From assembly GCA_049472395.1 (NCBI GenBank), contig JBLIRR010000070.1, forward strand, positions 1-18,682: DNA of 18,682 bases, read 5' to 3'. Origin of the DNA: JBLIRR01 sp049472395. GTDB lineage: Bacteria; SZUA-182; DTGQ01; JBLIRR01. Numbering within the stretch: position 1 is the stretch's first letter; every line of letters starts with the position of its first letter. Under the pieces are notes generated by a model. The model was not told the DNA's origin. It searched no databases and worked only from the letters and a program-made list of their open reading frames with translations. The position numbers and the translations under genes were made by a program. Positions 7,763 through 15,418 of this stretch are shown piece by piece.

Positions 7763-8542
7763 ATGAATCAAGAAGATGCCACCAATTTATTAGTTCAATG
7801 GATGCGAAGTCCTAGCCACGGGCAATGGGCCTCATATGGCTATGGAATTTACCTTCCTTCAATGATCAGAGTATATTTGGAATCTCAAGGTATTCGACAT
7901 CAAGAGCAAGAGCAACGTCTACCTGAAATGATCCCACATTTCTATGCCGCTGCCTGGGATTTATGTCGTCGGGGAATATTGCGACCTGGTGTACGTAGTT
8001 ATATGGCACAAGCTACAGACGACGGTAATGCTGGAAATGGATATAGCATTACGCCTTTTGGGGGAAAATGGCTTAGTGAGTCTGATCGTGATGATTATGT
8101 CCCTACTGAGCCGGGTCGCTTTGCAAAAATGCTCGAAGTATATCGAGATAGGTTTGGGCCGGGATTCTATGAAAGGGCTCAAGAAGCTATACGCTGTTAT
8201 GGCGCCCATGCATACCTTGCTTGTTGTGCTATGTGTGGAGGGGCTTCAGAATCAATTATACTCTCGTTAGCGATTGCTAAGAAAAGCGAAAAAGAGGTTC
8301 TAAAAGCATATAGTTCATCAAATGGTAGGTCGAGAGTAGAAAATATGATTATTGGACAAGCCTCCAATTATTTAAAGAGAGAATATCAAAGATATTCCAG
8401 TCTCCTTAAATATTGGCGTGATGAATCTGCTCATGGGAAAGTATCTGGAATAAGTGATAATGAAGCATATACCTCAATTGCTTTACTTTTACGGTTTGCC
8501 AAATTTGCTGATGATAATTGGGATGAGTTTACAACGATCTGA
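7763..8542 (+). CDS. protein with HEPN-like C-terminal motif
   Basis: The ATG at 7763 lies 10 bases after the attC R' box, giving 259 aa. The frame is open further upstream, but that part is attC. Residues 1-120 look like a mixed helical, possibly winged-helix region. Residues about 135-255 are helical and contain CCAMCGGASESIIL, then LLKYWRDESAHG, and end with LLRFAKFADDNW. R219-D-E-S-A-H224 fits the Rx4H pattern of HEPN ribonuclease-like domains, and the surrounding helices resemble the DUF4145-like/HEPN group. HEPN proteins often act as RNA-cutting toxins or effectors in abortive infection, so a defence role is plausible in this array. The family is inferred from the motif only. There is no antitoxin-like partner in the cassette, and the next attC begins just after the stop. 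Confidence 0.65.
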   Translation: MNQEDATNLLVQWMRSPSHGQWASYGYGIYLPSMIRVYLESQGIRHQEQEQRLPEMIPHFYAAAWDLCRRGILRPGVRSYMAQATDDGNAGNGYSITPFGGKWLSESDRDDYVPTEPGRFAKMLEVYRDRFGPGFYERAQEAIRCYGAHAYLACCAMCGGASESIILSLAIAKKSEKEVLKAYSSSNGRSRVENMIIGQASNYLKREYQRYSSLLKYWRDESAHGKVSGISDNEAYTSIALLLRFAKFADDNWDEFTTI

Positions 8543-8545
8543 CAT

Positions 8546-8638
8546 TATCAAATCACTGAAGGCGACCTTACTTAGCTGGCCGTGAAACGGCTACCTCTAG
8601 GTAAATGGGCGTGAGGCGCCTTAGTTCTGTCGTTAAAT
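8546..8638 (+). repeat. attC site 5 (R'' degenerate)
   Basis: R' is GTTAAAT (8632-8638). The arms gaaggcgAcctta and gtgaggcgcctt pair with one extra A, around an internal hairpin gccgtgaaacggc. The R'' box is not clear (acattatc). The block gggcgtgagg is shared with the attC at 11226. The ATG of the next gene lies inside the R' box. Confidence 0.65.
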
Positions 8639-9161
8639 GAAAAAAATAATTAAATATGCACTTCTATTATTAGTGGCTATAATAGCAATAGCATCTATGT
8701 TATTCATAGGCTCTGAAATCTTACTTCGGCGAGAAATAAATATAATGAAAAAAAAATCGATAAAAATATTAAAAAATGCTGATTCAAAAGAAAAATTAAA
8801 GAAAGCTGTTGGATCATTAGGTATTTTTATTGAACTTACAGATAATTCATGGATAGCAATTCGTTATTCAGATATCCACATGCCAGGATTTCCATCTTGT
8901 GCAATAGCTCTTGATAGTAGCAATAGATGGTTTATGAGCACACATCATTTTTGTGGTCGTTTCCAAGCATATAAAGGCCTAGAAAAAAGCACTCGTCAGT
9001 ATATTGAAATGTGTGTACTTCTCGGAGATGAACATGAATCATTTGATAAAAAGATGAAGGAACAAATTGAAGATGTCTATTTACTAGTTAATTCAGAAAA
9101 TTTAAATGAAGCACATAATCAGCTTTTAAAAATGACTTTTCACGAAATTAAGATTAAATAA
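8637..9161 (+). CDS. membrane-anchored unknown protein
   Basis: This 174-aa protein has a single N-terminal membrane segment (residues about 5-28, ALLLLVAIIAIASMLFIG) followed by a soluble, probably periplasmic domain. That domain begins with a Lys-rich helix and includes NSWIAIRYSDIHMPGFPSC and the central block AIALDSSNRWF..HHFCGRF. The Cys, His and Trp residues there look conserved in character, but I cannot assign a family. The ATG overlaps the attC R' box (GTTAAATG) and no Shine-Dalgarno sequence lies upstream. Translation may therefore be leaderless or depend on the preceding cassette. It is alone in its cassette, with an attC 5 bases after the stop. Confidence 0.7.
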   Translation: MKKIIKYALLLLVAIIAIASMLFIGSEILLRREINIMKKKSIKILKNADSKEKLKKAVGSLGIFIELTDNSWIAIRYSDIHMPGFPSCAIALDSSNRWFMSTHHFCGRFQAYKGLEKSTRQYIEMCVLLGDEHESFDKKMKEQIEDVYLLVNSENLNEAHNQLLKMTFHEIKIK

Positions 9162-9166
9162 ATATC

Positions 9167-9296
9167 ATTTAACGAACGCGTTCCAGTGGACCGAAGCCGC
9201 CGGCCGATTTTGCTATCATGCTCGTGCTACAATACATAAATTGCAGAGGATAATACTTTGTATTTAGGCGTCTTTGGCCACTGAACTTTGTTAAAT
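9167..9296 (+). repeat. attC site 6
   Basis: This is a textbook site: R'' ATTTAAC (9167-9173) and R' GTTAAAT (9290-9296) are exact complements. The arms ccagtggAccgaagccgcc and ggcgtctttggccactg pair with a single extra A. The interior shares ggccgattttgc and tgctacaatacataaat with the attC at 7618. Confidence 0.92.
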
Positions 9297-9441
9297 TGAA
9301 ATAATAATAGATAAATGGCAACTATAATGGGATTAGTATAGAAGAGTCGATAAGGTACTTTTCCATACGCTATCCTTTAAAAATTTTGTATTTCATTTGT
9401 CATAATTATTTTTATTTATTTATACTTAGTGGAGGGCAAGA

Positions 9442-10197
9442 ATGAAAAAGCTACCAATTATAATTTTATTAGGTTTAAGTTTTTTGTTCGGATATTTATT
9501 CACAGCAGAATGTATTAGGCCGGAAAATACCGAACCAAAAGCAAATTGTACAGATGAGCCATCTGATATAAAAGAAACAATTTATGATATTTGGGTTGAT
9601 CTCGATAAAATTGGCCATTATGGTGATGAAGGTATTTGTACCTTTTATAAAGCTGTAAAACAGCTTATTGATTATCCAACTCTTGTTAAGATGATTGGTC
9701 AGCCAATATTCTTATCAGGACCTCATAAAAACGATAAACTAATTCTGAAATCGTATAATAATTTTGGACACTATAATAAGGAGGCAATAATTTGGATGTG
9801 CGAAAATTTAATCCCTGCTGCAAATGACGAAGAATTTAGATTATTTACACAAGGTATATATAATATACATATTTCCGGAATGGCAAGAACTTATTATGTT
9901 GCATTAATCACATTAGATAATAATCAGGGGTTTAAAACAAACACTCTCCAGACATATAAAGAATGTATTCAGAAGGGAATTTATTTTTCTTTTCATGGAT
10001 ATAATGATTTTATGATTCAAGCAGTTAAGGCAAAAACTGATTATAAAAAGTATAATTTTAACCTTTATACATTAGCTTATGCAATGGCATTCTGGTTAAG
10101 ACGGCATATGGATGGTACAGAAAAAGAGTTCAGAAAGGGATTAGAAAAATTGCTGAATACATATGACAAACAATTTCTAATAGACTTTAAAAATTAA
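9442..10197 (+). CDS. exported or membrane-anchored unknown protein
   Basis: This 251-aa protein starts at ATG 9442, with GGAGG a suitable distance upstream (gtggagggcaag). Residues 1-24 form a signal peptide or anchor (KKLPIIILLGLSFLFGYLF). The remaining part is helical and acidic to neutral, with several Cys residues (about 24, 36, 65, 119, 174) and no recognised motif. It is the first of two genes in the cassette between the attC sites at 9167 and 11226. The following gene starts 64 bases later with no attC between them, so the two probably share a transcript and perhaps a process in the envelope. The AT-rich leader at 9297-9441 contains a TATAAT at 9323 but no well-spaced -35. Confidence 0.75.
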   Translation: MKKLPIIILLGLSFLFGYLFTAECIRPENTEPKANCTDEPSDIKETIYDIWVDLDKIGHYGDEGICTFYKAVKQLIDYPTLVKMIGQPIFLSGPHKNDKLILKSYNNFGHYNKEAIIWMCENLIPAANDEEFRLFTQGIYNIHISGMARTYYVALITLDNNQGFKTNTLQTYKECIQKGIYFSFHGYNDFMIQAVKAKTDYKKYNFNLYTLAYAMAFWLRRHMDGTEKEFRKGLEKLLNTYDKQFLIDFKN

Positions 10198-10261
10198 TTT
10201 CATTTTAAATATTAAGAATAAATCATTTAGAACGCAATATATTGTAAAAAAAGGAGTTTCT

Positions 10262-11206
10262 ATGAAGATTAAAACATTTTTTATATTACAATTATTATTT
10301 GCCTTAACAACTTGTTCAGCATTCGGAAATGGTATTTGTGGAACACTTTCACAAATACCCCAATCGAAAACTCCATTTTTGAATGAAAAAAAGTTCGGTT
10401 TTGCTAGAATAAATGGTGATAAAGTAATTCTTCTTTTATATTATGGCTCTGTCTTTAGAGAAGGTGAAGAATATTTTGGTGATTTTAATGAAAAACACTG
10501 GTTATCTTCTTCAGCAATAGCTAATATGCCAAATTCATTCGAAGTAAGTTTGTTTAGTAAGTATGGTTTTGTATGCAATGTTAAAATTAAAGCCCAGAAA
10601 AGTGGGAAATTTGGCCCTTATGGAGAGGAAACCTATAATGTTGAAGGTCAACTTTCAGAAGATAGCTTTAATAGATTGAAAAACCTACCTAAGTATTCAA
10701 AGGTTTTATTTATGTATCCTTCAATTAATTCCTCTGTAAACTCATTAATAAATTCAACTATTAATAATGATGATAGGATATTGATTACTGAGTTTTCACA
10801 TCAAGCTATATCCCAGTATATTAAAGATAATAATCTTCATAAGAATATAAATCTAAGGTTTCTAAAAACAGAAGTTAAAATAGAACTAATTGGTGGGAAA
10901 GAAACAATTAATCAATATGCTGTAGTATGTAAGGTAGGTACTAGATTGGCTTTTAAAACATTTTATACTTTATTAGATACTTTTTTCCTCATCATAGAGG
11001 TTGCAGAGAGAAAAATAATAATGAGGCGGATTGATTTTCTGCCAAAAGGTGCCGATTCAAGTGGAGATATAATATGTGAAGTAATAGGTGATATAAATCA
11101 AGATGGGCTTGCTGATATTTTTCTTATCCGTGCTGGCTGTTGTGCTTATGTGATAGTGTTTGATGGCGAGAAATGGATTCAGATAGGTCATACTATTCCT
11201 GCATAA
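10262..11206 (+). CDS. exported unknown protein with C-terminal Asp-rich motif
   Basis: This 314-aa protein starts at ATG 10262 after a strong AAGGAG (aaaaaaggagtttct). It has a signal peptide (residues 1-22, FFILQLLFALTTCSAFG). The sequence LTTC is not a good lipobox, so ordinary signal peptidase cleavage is more likely. The body contains beta-rich segments. Near the C-terminus, VIGDINQDGLADIFLIRAGCCAYVIVF resembles an FG-GAP/calcium-binding type repeat (D-x-N-x-D-G-x-x-D). That form is typical of extracellular beta-propeller blades, though only one copy is clear. It forms a two-gene cassette with the exported protein upstream. No enzymatic function can be assigned. Confidence 0.75.
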   Translation: MKIKTFFILQLLFALTTCSAFGNGICGTLSQIPQSKTPFLNEKKFGFARINGDKVILLLYYGSVFREGEEYFGDFNEKHWLSSSAIANMPNSFEVSLFSKYGFVCNVKIKAQKSGKFGPYGEETYNVEGQLSEDSFNRLKNLPKYSKVLFMYPSINSSVNSLINSTINNDDRILITEFSHQAISQYIKDNNLHKNINLRFLKTEVKIELIGGKETINQYAVVCKVGTRLAFKTFYTLLDTFFLIIEVAERKIIMRRIDFLPKGADSSGDIICEVIGDINQDGLADIFLIRAGCCAYVIVFDGEKWIQIGHTIPA

Positions 11207-11225
11207 AATCTTTTATTTTTACTTA

Positions 11226-11316
11226 ATTTAACGAGGCACTGCACTGGACCTCACTTCCCGCCGCCGTGAATTCGTGCGGGCGGTTTTGAAGTGGGCGTGA
11301 GGCCAGTGAGTTTAGG
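11226..11316 (+). repeat. attC site 7 (short, GC-rich)
   Basis: R'' ATTTAAC (11226-11232) and R' GTTTAGG (11310-11316) enclose arms cactggAcctcacttcccgccgcc and ggcggttttgaagtgggcgtgaggccagtg. These pair with one extra A and a small mismatch region. It is GC-rich compared with its surroundings and different from the long attC type, so this cassette probably came from another integron. Confidence 0.85.
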
Positions 11317-11341
11317 GCAAAAAAAATAAGAGGTTAGTATT

Positions 11342-11908
11342 ATGCCATTTTCCGAAACAATAAAGTTAGAGGTAAAAAGAAAATCTGCATTTCGCTGTTG
11401 TCGTTGCCAAAATATCGGCGTGGAAATACATCATATAATCCCAGAATATGAAAATGGCCCGAGCGATATTGATAATGCAGCACCACTGTGTCCTAAATGT
11501 CACGCTGATTTCGGCGACAATCCAAATAAAAGAAAAGAATTACGACAAATGAGAGATTGGTGGTATGAACAAGCTGCTTCTATGTTCAAACCATTGGCTA
11601 CATTAAATCCAATTATTGAAAAAATCGATTCACTTGTCCTATCTGTCCAAAAAAATGAAGCGAATGTCTCTGAATTAAAATCAGTTTTAAAAGCGTTTAG
11701 TGATAGACAAATTGAAAGTATTACTCCGGATTCATTAGTGGCAACCTCAACTAGTATAGTAAATTCAGCTTCTATTGAAATCACTCAATATAAAGGTTCT
11801 AGCTGGCCAGTACTTAGTGAAAGTGGATCGATTATTACTGACGTTACACCAAGTACTAATATTGATCCCGATCATCTTCCAATAATAAAGAACATAAGTG
11901 AAGAATGA
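11342..11908 (+). CDS. HNH endonuclease family protein
   Basis: This 188-aa protein starts at ATG 11342 with GAGG upstream (aagaggttagtatt). An HNH domain occupies residues about 10-75. It has two zinc-binding pairs, C19/C22 and C50/C53, with the metal-binding core HH at 30-31, N45 and H54 (IHHIIPEYENGPSDIDNAAPLCPKCH). It continues with a helical segment MRDWWYEQA. The C-terminal 100 residues are Ser/Thr-rich with a short coiled stretch and no recognised fold. HNH enzymes nick or cut DNA with a divalent metal. As a stand-alone cassette it could serve in phage defence or as a solitary restriction-like nuclease. No methyltransferase or inhibitor gene accompanies it. An attC-like element follows 12 bases after the stop. 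Confidence 0.85.
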   Translation: MPFSETIKLEVKRKSAFRCCRCQNIGVEIHHIIPEYENGPSDIDNAAPLCPKCHADFGDNPNKRKELRQMRDWWYEQAASMFKPLATLNPIIEKIDSLVLSVQKNEANVSELKSVLKAFSDRQIESITPDSLVATSTSIVNSASIEITQYKGSSWPVLSESGSIITDVTPSTNIDPDHLPIIKNISEE

Positions 11909-11920
11909 TATATTTTGATG

Positions 11921-12000
11921 CCCTAACAATCGATGCACGCGGACCAAAACCGCAAAGCAATGCAGTCGGACCCGAAGAGCTTGCCCGTTTTTTGGATACA
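11921..12000 (+). repeat. damaged attC (5' half intact)
   Basis: The left side, cccTAACaatcgatgcacgcggAccaaaaccgc (11921-11953), is a normal attC 5' arm. It closely matches the left arms at 330 and 15229. The expected right arm gcggttttgg...GTTAGG is replaced by gcccgttttttggataca, with no R' box. The site is probably truncated and inactive. Confidence 0.65.
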
Positions 12001-12248
12001 TAGTTTTCTTCCATATTTATTCCGCTTTTTATAATTTGAGTGTGATTAAAATTAAGCAGCTGCTTTTAACTGGGTTTTCATGGGATTAAAGCCATTAGAG
12101 GATATATAATTTTTTGAGTTTGTTTTATAAAAAATTTCCAGTAATCATCTCAATCATTGCTTTTTTTTCGCCCTTACTCGATTGGTCAACCCCAAACTTA
12201 ATAAATTTATGGTAGAGCAATATAGCCTAAGGGGTCTAAACTGTTACC
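12001..12248. other. AT-rich spacer after the damaged attC
   Basis: No gene is visible. A perfect 12-base palindrome, AAGCAGCTGCTT (12054-12065), lies within AT-rich DNA. It could be a protein-binding site, but nothing else supports this. The stretch lies downstream of the minus-strand gene and has no obvious terminator. Confidence 0.4.
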
Positions 12249-12758
12249 TTACGAAGTGAATCCCCCATAACCTCCGGTTATCGGATTATAAAAAACTCCA
12301 TCTATAGTTGTCCAGCCAATTCCCGGAAACCATTTGTATTCAGAAGGAGGTGGTGGACTATAATATGGATTGATCTCGGGATCTGTTGGCGTGGGGTTAT
12401 TGGCATATAAATCTTCGACAGGGATCGATGGGTTCCACGGTATGCCTAAAAGGGGAATATTGAATGCGTTTAAAAGCTGGTTAAAGAAATAGGGGGAATA
12501 TCCGGAAAGAAAAGTTGCCGGAAAAAATGGATTTGAATAACCATAGGGGTTCCAGCCAAAACCATAAGGATTGCCATTGAAAATATTATAGGGGAGGCCA
12601 TATCCTCCATAAGGATACGCATTGAAGAGGTTCGGAACGGTGTATCCTCCATAAGGAAAGCCATAATAAGCATGGGCTTGGTCTGGGTTAGCTATAAAGA
12701 AAAAAGTTAAAAAAAGAAGCATGCCTATTTTTAGTAAATTCTTATCCACTTGTTTCAT
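12249..12758 (-). CDS. exported Tyr/Gly/Pro-rich protein
   Basis: The start was chosen at the internal Met (MKQVDKNLLK...), 11 codons after the first ATG. AAGGA lies about 8 bases upstream of it on the minus strand, and it gives a standard signal peptide (LLKIGMLLFLTFFFIANPDQAHA, cleaving after AHA). The mature part of about 140 aa is made of Tyr, Gly, Pro, Asn and Phe in loosely repeated units (PYGGY twice, NPYGF/NPYGY) with a PPPP stretch. It ends in WFPGIGWTTIDGVFYNPITGGYGG. Such low-complexity proteins are usually secreted or attached to the cell surface, but the role cannot be told. It is the only clear minus-strand gene and lies between damaged attC sequences, so it may not be part of a functional cassette. 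Confidence 0.65.
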   Translation of the reverse strand: MKQVDKNLLKIGMLLFLTFFFIANPDQAHAYYGFPYGGYTVPNLFNAYPYGGYGLPYNIFNGNPYGFGWNPYGYSNPFFPATFLSGYSPYFFNQLLNAFNIPLLGIPWNPSIPVEDLYANNPTPTDPEINPYYSPPPPSEYKWFPGIGWTTIDGVFYNPITGGYGGFTS

Positions 12759-12791
12759 CTTTAGAATCCTTATCTTTCTTAGACTACACAT

Positions 12792-13251
12792 TTTAAAAAA
12801 TCAATTGCGAAGCATTAAAAACATTATATTATGATTAAAAAAAAATAATTTTCACTGATTGCAATTTGCAAAAATGGTGCCTCATGAGTAAGGGAACATT
12901 ACCGCAATTCAATCGGCGATAAAGCTGATCAGGGTGATAAAAATTATGAGCTTGTGGACAATTGGGATGAGATAATAAGAAATTCATTTTTAAATCTAAA
13001 GATACATACAAAAAAATTTAAACTTTCAACTTTATTTAAAAAATTTTACACATAAAACTAATATTTTAGCGTTTCCAGTTCAAATAGGCGTTTGTTTAAT
13101 TGATTAAGCGTTTGTCCTACAAAGTGTAAAATACATTTGTGCTTGGCTTTCGAATTGGCGTTGTTGAAACAGCAATCATAAGGGTTTAAATGTAGCACCT
13201 TAACTTATCGTTATAGTGCGCTTGAATTACTTTGAAAGGTCTTGATTCAAA
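12792..13251. other. intergenic DNA between the minus-strand gene and the next cassette
   Basis: This AT-rich DNA has no convincing gene. It contains two direct copies of gcgtttgt (near 13095 and 13109). The stretch ttaacttatcGTTATAG (to 13216) resembles the right end of the attC at 15223 (aactcatcGTTAACT). This may mark the start of the following cassette and the remnant right half of the attC damaged at 11921. Confidence 0.4.
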
Positions 13252-13911
13252 TTGGCCACGATCAACATTCTCTTTGTAATACTCCTGCTCCTTCCACTTG
13301 GAATGATAGTACTTTCCTGGAAATATGGAACTAAGCCTTCTAGAGGTCGAGTAGTTTTTAGTTTTGCCTTAGCGTTCGTGATCATCCTGGGAACACATGT
13401 CACGGTCCTGTGTGGGCCGGGTGGAAGTGCCGATTTACAGGCTGTCATATTCGGTATCTGTTTTTTTCTTCTCCTTGCTTTCCTCGGGAAAAAGACCGTG
13501 CTCCTCGGAGTCTTGTTTATCATTATTCTATCAGTTCGATTGTGGGCACAGTCCAGTTACCTAGAAATAGTGACAAAAAATGAATACGCAGGGAGTTTGC
13601 ATGCAGGAGAGTTTGCAGAAAAGTTCCTCACTGCGAACCTCGCAGCTATCAGCGATTTGATGAAGCTGGAAGGTATATTTAGCAATGACCAATTCCTGTA
13701 TGAGGAAGGATGGCTCAGGGATCATGATATCTATAAGAAGTATGCCAAGTTCTTTCCAAGGGTCAGGGGACACCAACACACAATTACTCCATTTTGGCAT
13801 AGTTGGTTGACGCGTATCTATCGAAGGAAAACAACAGATGTCGAAATTTGGTATCCTGGAGGATTATTATCTGAAGGAATATCCAAACTAGAATACCGTG
13901 AACGCAAATGA
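13252..13911 (+). CDS. membrane protein with soluble C-terminal domain
   Basis: This 219-aa protein has a TTG start at 13252, with GAAAGG about 12 bases upstream; an in-frame stop lies just before it. An ATG at residue 17 is the alternative. Three hydrophobic segments lie at residues about 3-23, 32-52 and 62-95 (the last possibly two helices). They are followed by a soluble C-terminal domain from about 100 on, with a helical region and a block TPFWHSWLTRIYR, then EIWYPGGLLSEGI near the end. I do not recognise the family with certainty. The His/Trp/Arg block and the WYPGG motif look like the conserved part. It is alone in its cassette and its stop is 5 bases before the attC. Confidence 0.65.
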   Translation: MATINILFVILLLLPLGMIVLSWKYGTKPSRGRVVFSFALAFVIILGTHVTVLCGPGGSADLQAVIFGICFFLLLAFLGKKTVLLGVLFIIILSVRLWAQSSYLEIVTKNEYAGSLHAGEFAEKFLTANLAAISDLMKLEGIFSNDQFLYEEGWLRDHDIYKKYAKFFPRVRGHQHTITPFWHSWLTRIYRRKTTDVEIWYPGGLLSEGISKLEYRERK

Positions 13912-13916
13912 GGAAA

Positions 13917-14048
13917 GTATAACAAAAAGCTGAACTTGACAGAAACCGCACACTATTTTGGCTATTTATATTATACTATGCTAGAATATTTAAACAGCCA
14001 GAGTTCACATCTTCTTTTTGTTTCTGCAAGTTAGCTTTGGCGTTATAC
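13917..14048 (+). repeat. attC site 8
   Basis: R'' GTATAAC (13917-13923) and R' GTTATAC (14042-14048) are exact complements. The arms agctgaacttgAcagaaac and gtttctgcaagttagct pair with one extra A. The interior has tgctagaatatttaaa, matching the tgctacaatacataaa block of the sites at 7618 and 9167. Confidence 0.93.
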
Positions 14049-14055
14049 TGCTCAA

Positions 14056-14151
14056 ATGTACATCAAAGAAAGAGTAGAAAAAAGCAAAAATATTAAAGAG
14101 GCTTACATTTTTGATAACACATGGGCACGAGCTATAAAGGGAATGACCTAG
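14056..14151 (+). pseudogene. fragment resembling the C-terminus of a zeta-toxin-like kinase
   Basis: A 31-residue frame starts 8 bases after the attC R' box. The sequence ERVEKSKNIKEAYIFDNT resembles the late helix-strand segment of zeta-toxin/predicted P-loop kinase proteins (...SLEN..EA..FDNS). The Walker A part and everything upstream is missing, so it cannot be a working kinase. It may be a cassette remnant, or a small independent peptide that resembles this motif by chance. No ribosome-binding site is evident. Confidence 0.3.
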
Positions 14152-14712
14152 AATACACATATCACTAAATTGAATAGGGCTTCTTTTTGGACAGAAGTAA
14201 GAAAAACAGAAAGTAAATAAGGATATTAGCCTCTTTAAATATAAAGGCAAGTCTCATAATAGAATTGTTCCATGATAGTATGTATTCCAAAAGAATAAGG
14301 CCTGTTGAAAGACGCAAAAGAAAATAATTCCTGAAAAAATAATTTTTGAATATTGACATAAAAATATAATTTATATATTTTAGCTCTAGTGTATAATTTG
14401 GCCTCAAGATATTATTAGATTTTTTAAGGCTGTTTATGAAGCATATAGCTTTTGTTATGTATTTTACAGAGCGGAGCAATGCAAATTATAAATTTGTGGC
14501 GCTTTAAAAATTTGATCAACTGCTATGTGACTATAATACGCTTTATACATAATACATTCAATATAAATTTTTTGTTACAATTTTTATTTTGCGAAATATA
14601 ATAATATTGTAAAAATCAAACTGCTTAAGCGGAATTTTTCCGTAATATCAGCTTATATTGGAAAAAGGAAAGATTTTTCCGGTTAATAACTTGTTATGTT
14701 TATGGAGATATT
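14152..14712. other. AT-rich region with a degenerate minus-strand repeat and a promoter
   Basis: 14165-14316 carries a copy of a degenerate repeat also found at 17815-18041. On the minus strand it reads as hydrophobic sequence (LAFIFKEANILIYFLFFLLL). 14292-14315 matches 17915-17938 at 21 of 24 bases. The rest, to 14712, is the AT-rich leader of the exported-protein gene. It includes a likely promoter at 14575-14602 and a GGAAAAA...TTTTTCC hairpin around 14660-14680. Confidence 0.5.
14575..14602 (+). promoter_or_regulatory. sigma70-type promoter
   Basis: TTACAA (14575-14580), a 16-base spacer and a consensus TATAAT (14597-14602) lie about 110 bases upstream of the exported-protein ATG at 14713. 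This suggests that the cassette carries its own promoter. The site was judged by eye. Confidence 0.45.
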
Positions 14713-15228
14713 ATGAAAAAAATACTAAATATCACATTAATTATTATGTTGTTAGCCTGGTCTTATTATTGTTTTGCATCGGAAACACAGACTAATAATA
14801 TTTGTTCAGAGTCGCCACCATCTTTAATATGCTTCAAACAAAATTTTAGTCAAATTTATCAAAGTAATTATGATTTATTTTGGGATACTTATAATGTATA
14901 TAAGAAAAAGGCAGAGACATGCGATAATTTAAATATGACCGCAGATTTCCTTGAAGTGTCTTCCTATATTGGCGGTAATGCCGAAGTAGAAGAAGGCTTT
15001 CATGAATTTTGTGAAAACCTAATTTTATCTAAAACAAAATGCTTTATAGAAGCAACCCTATTACTTCAAGATAAAACTCTTGATGTATTTATAAAGTCAT
15101 ATGTAAGTAATTCATTTTTCGGTCAGGATGAGCAGATTAATAAAGCTTTTATTAAATACTCTCATGTAAAAGAATATGTTCGTTTTTTTAATATTTACAA
15201 CAAGTATAAAAAAGAGAAAAAAACATAA
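14713..15228 (+). CDS. exported Cys-containing unknown protein
   Basis: This 171-aa protein starts at ATG 14713 after GGAGA (tatggagatatt). Residues 1-22 are a signal peptide (KKILNITLIIMLLAWSYYCFAS), with cleavage likely after FAS or CFA. The mature protein is helical, with about five cysteines (residues 31, 41, 70, 100, 109) that could form disulfides outside the cytoplasm, and a Lys-rich C-terminus. It resembles in type the exported protein encoded at 9442, both being small, helical and Cys-bearing, though I see no direct sequence match. The TAA stop overlaps the R'' box of the next attC (acaTAAC), a typical cassette arrangement. A promoter is visible upstream at 14575. The function is unknown. 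Confidence 0.7.
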   Translation: MKKILNITLIIMLLAWSYYCFASETQTNNICSESPPSLICFKQNFSQIYQSNYDLFWDTYNVYKKKAETCDNLNMTADFLEVSSYIGGNAEVEEGFHEFCENLILSKTKCFIEATLLLQDKTLDVFIKSYVSNSFFGQDEQINKAFIKYSHVKEYVRFFNIYNKYKKEKKT

Positions 15229-15358
15229 CAAGCCGATGCACGCGGACAGAAAACGCAGGCCGATTTTTTGCCATGCTCGGCTATGGTTAGATGCTTTATT
15301 TGTTTAAGATAACTTGCTGTTTTATCGGCGTTTTCTGCCGATAAACTCATCGTTAACT
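15223..15358 (+). repeat. attC site 9
   Basis: R'' ACATAAC (15223-15229) faces R' GTTAACT (15352-15358). The arms cggAcagaaaacgc and gcgttttctgccg pair perfectly except for one extra A. The interior matches the attC sites at 321 and 3121 (tttatttgtttaagataa...tgttttatc). Confidence 0.92.
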
Positions 15359-15418
15359 GCTCACATCAGATAGTATCGATATACCATATTCATACAATGA
15401 GGGTTAATAACATTAAGG

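Noticed and set aside
14165..14479. 104-aa minus-strand hydrophobic gene
   Set aside because: The sequence is AT-rich and lacks a ribosome-binding site, and the repeat units inside it are in inconsistent frames; described as a degenerate repeat instead.
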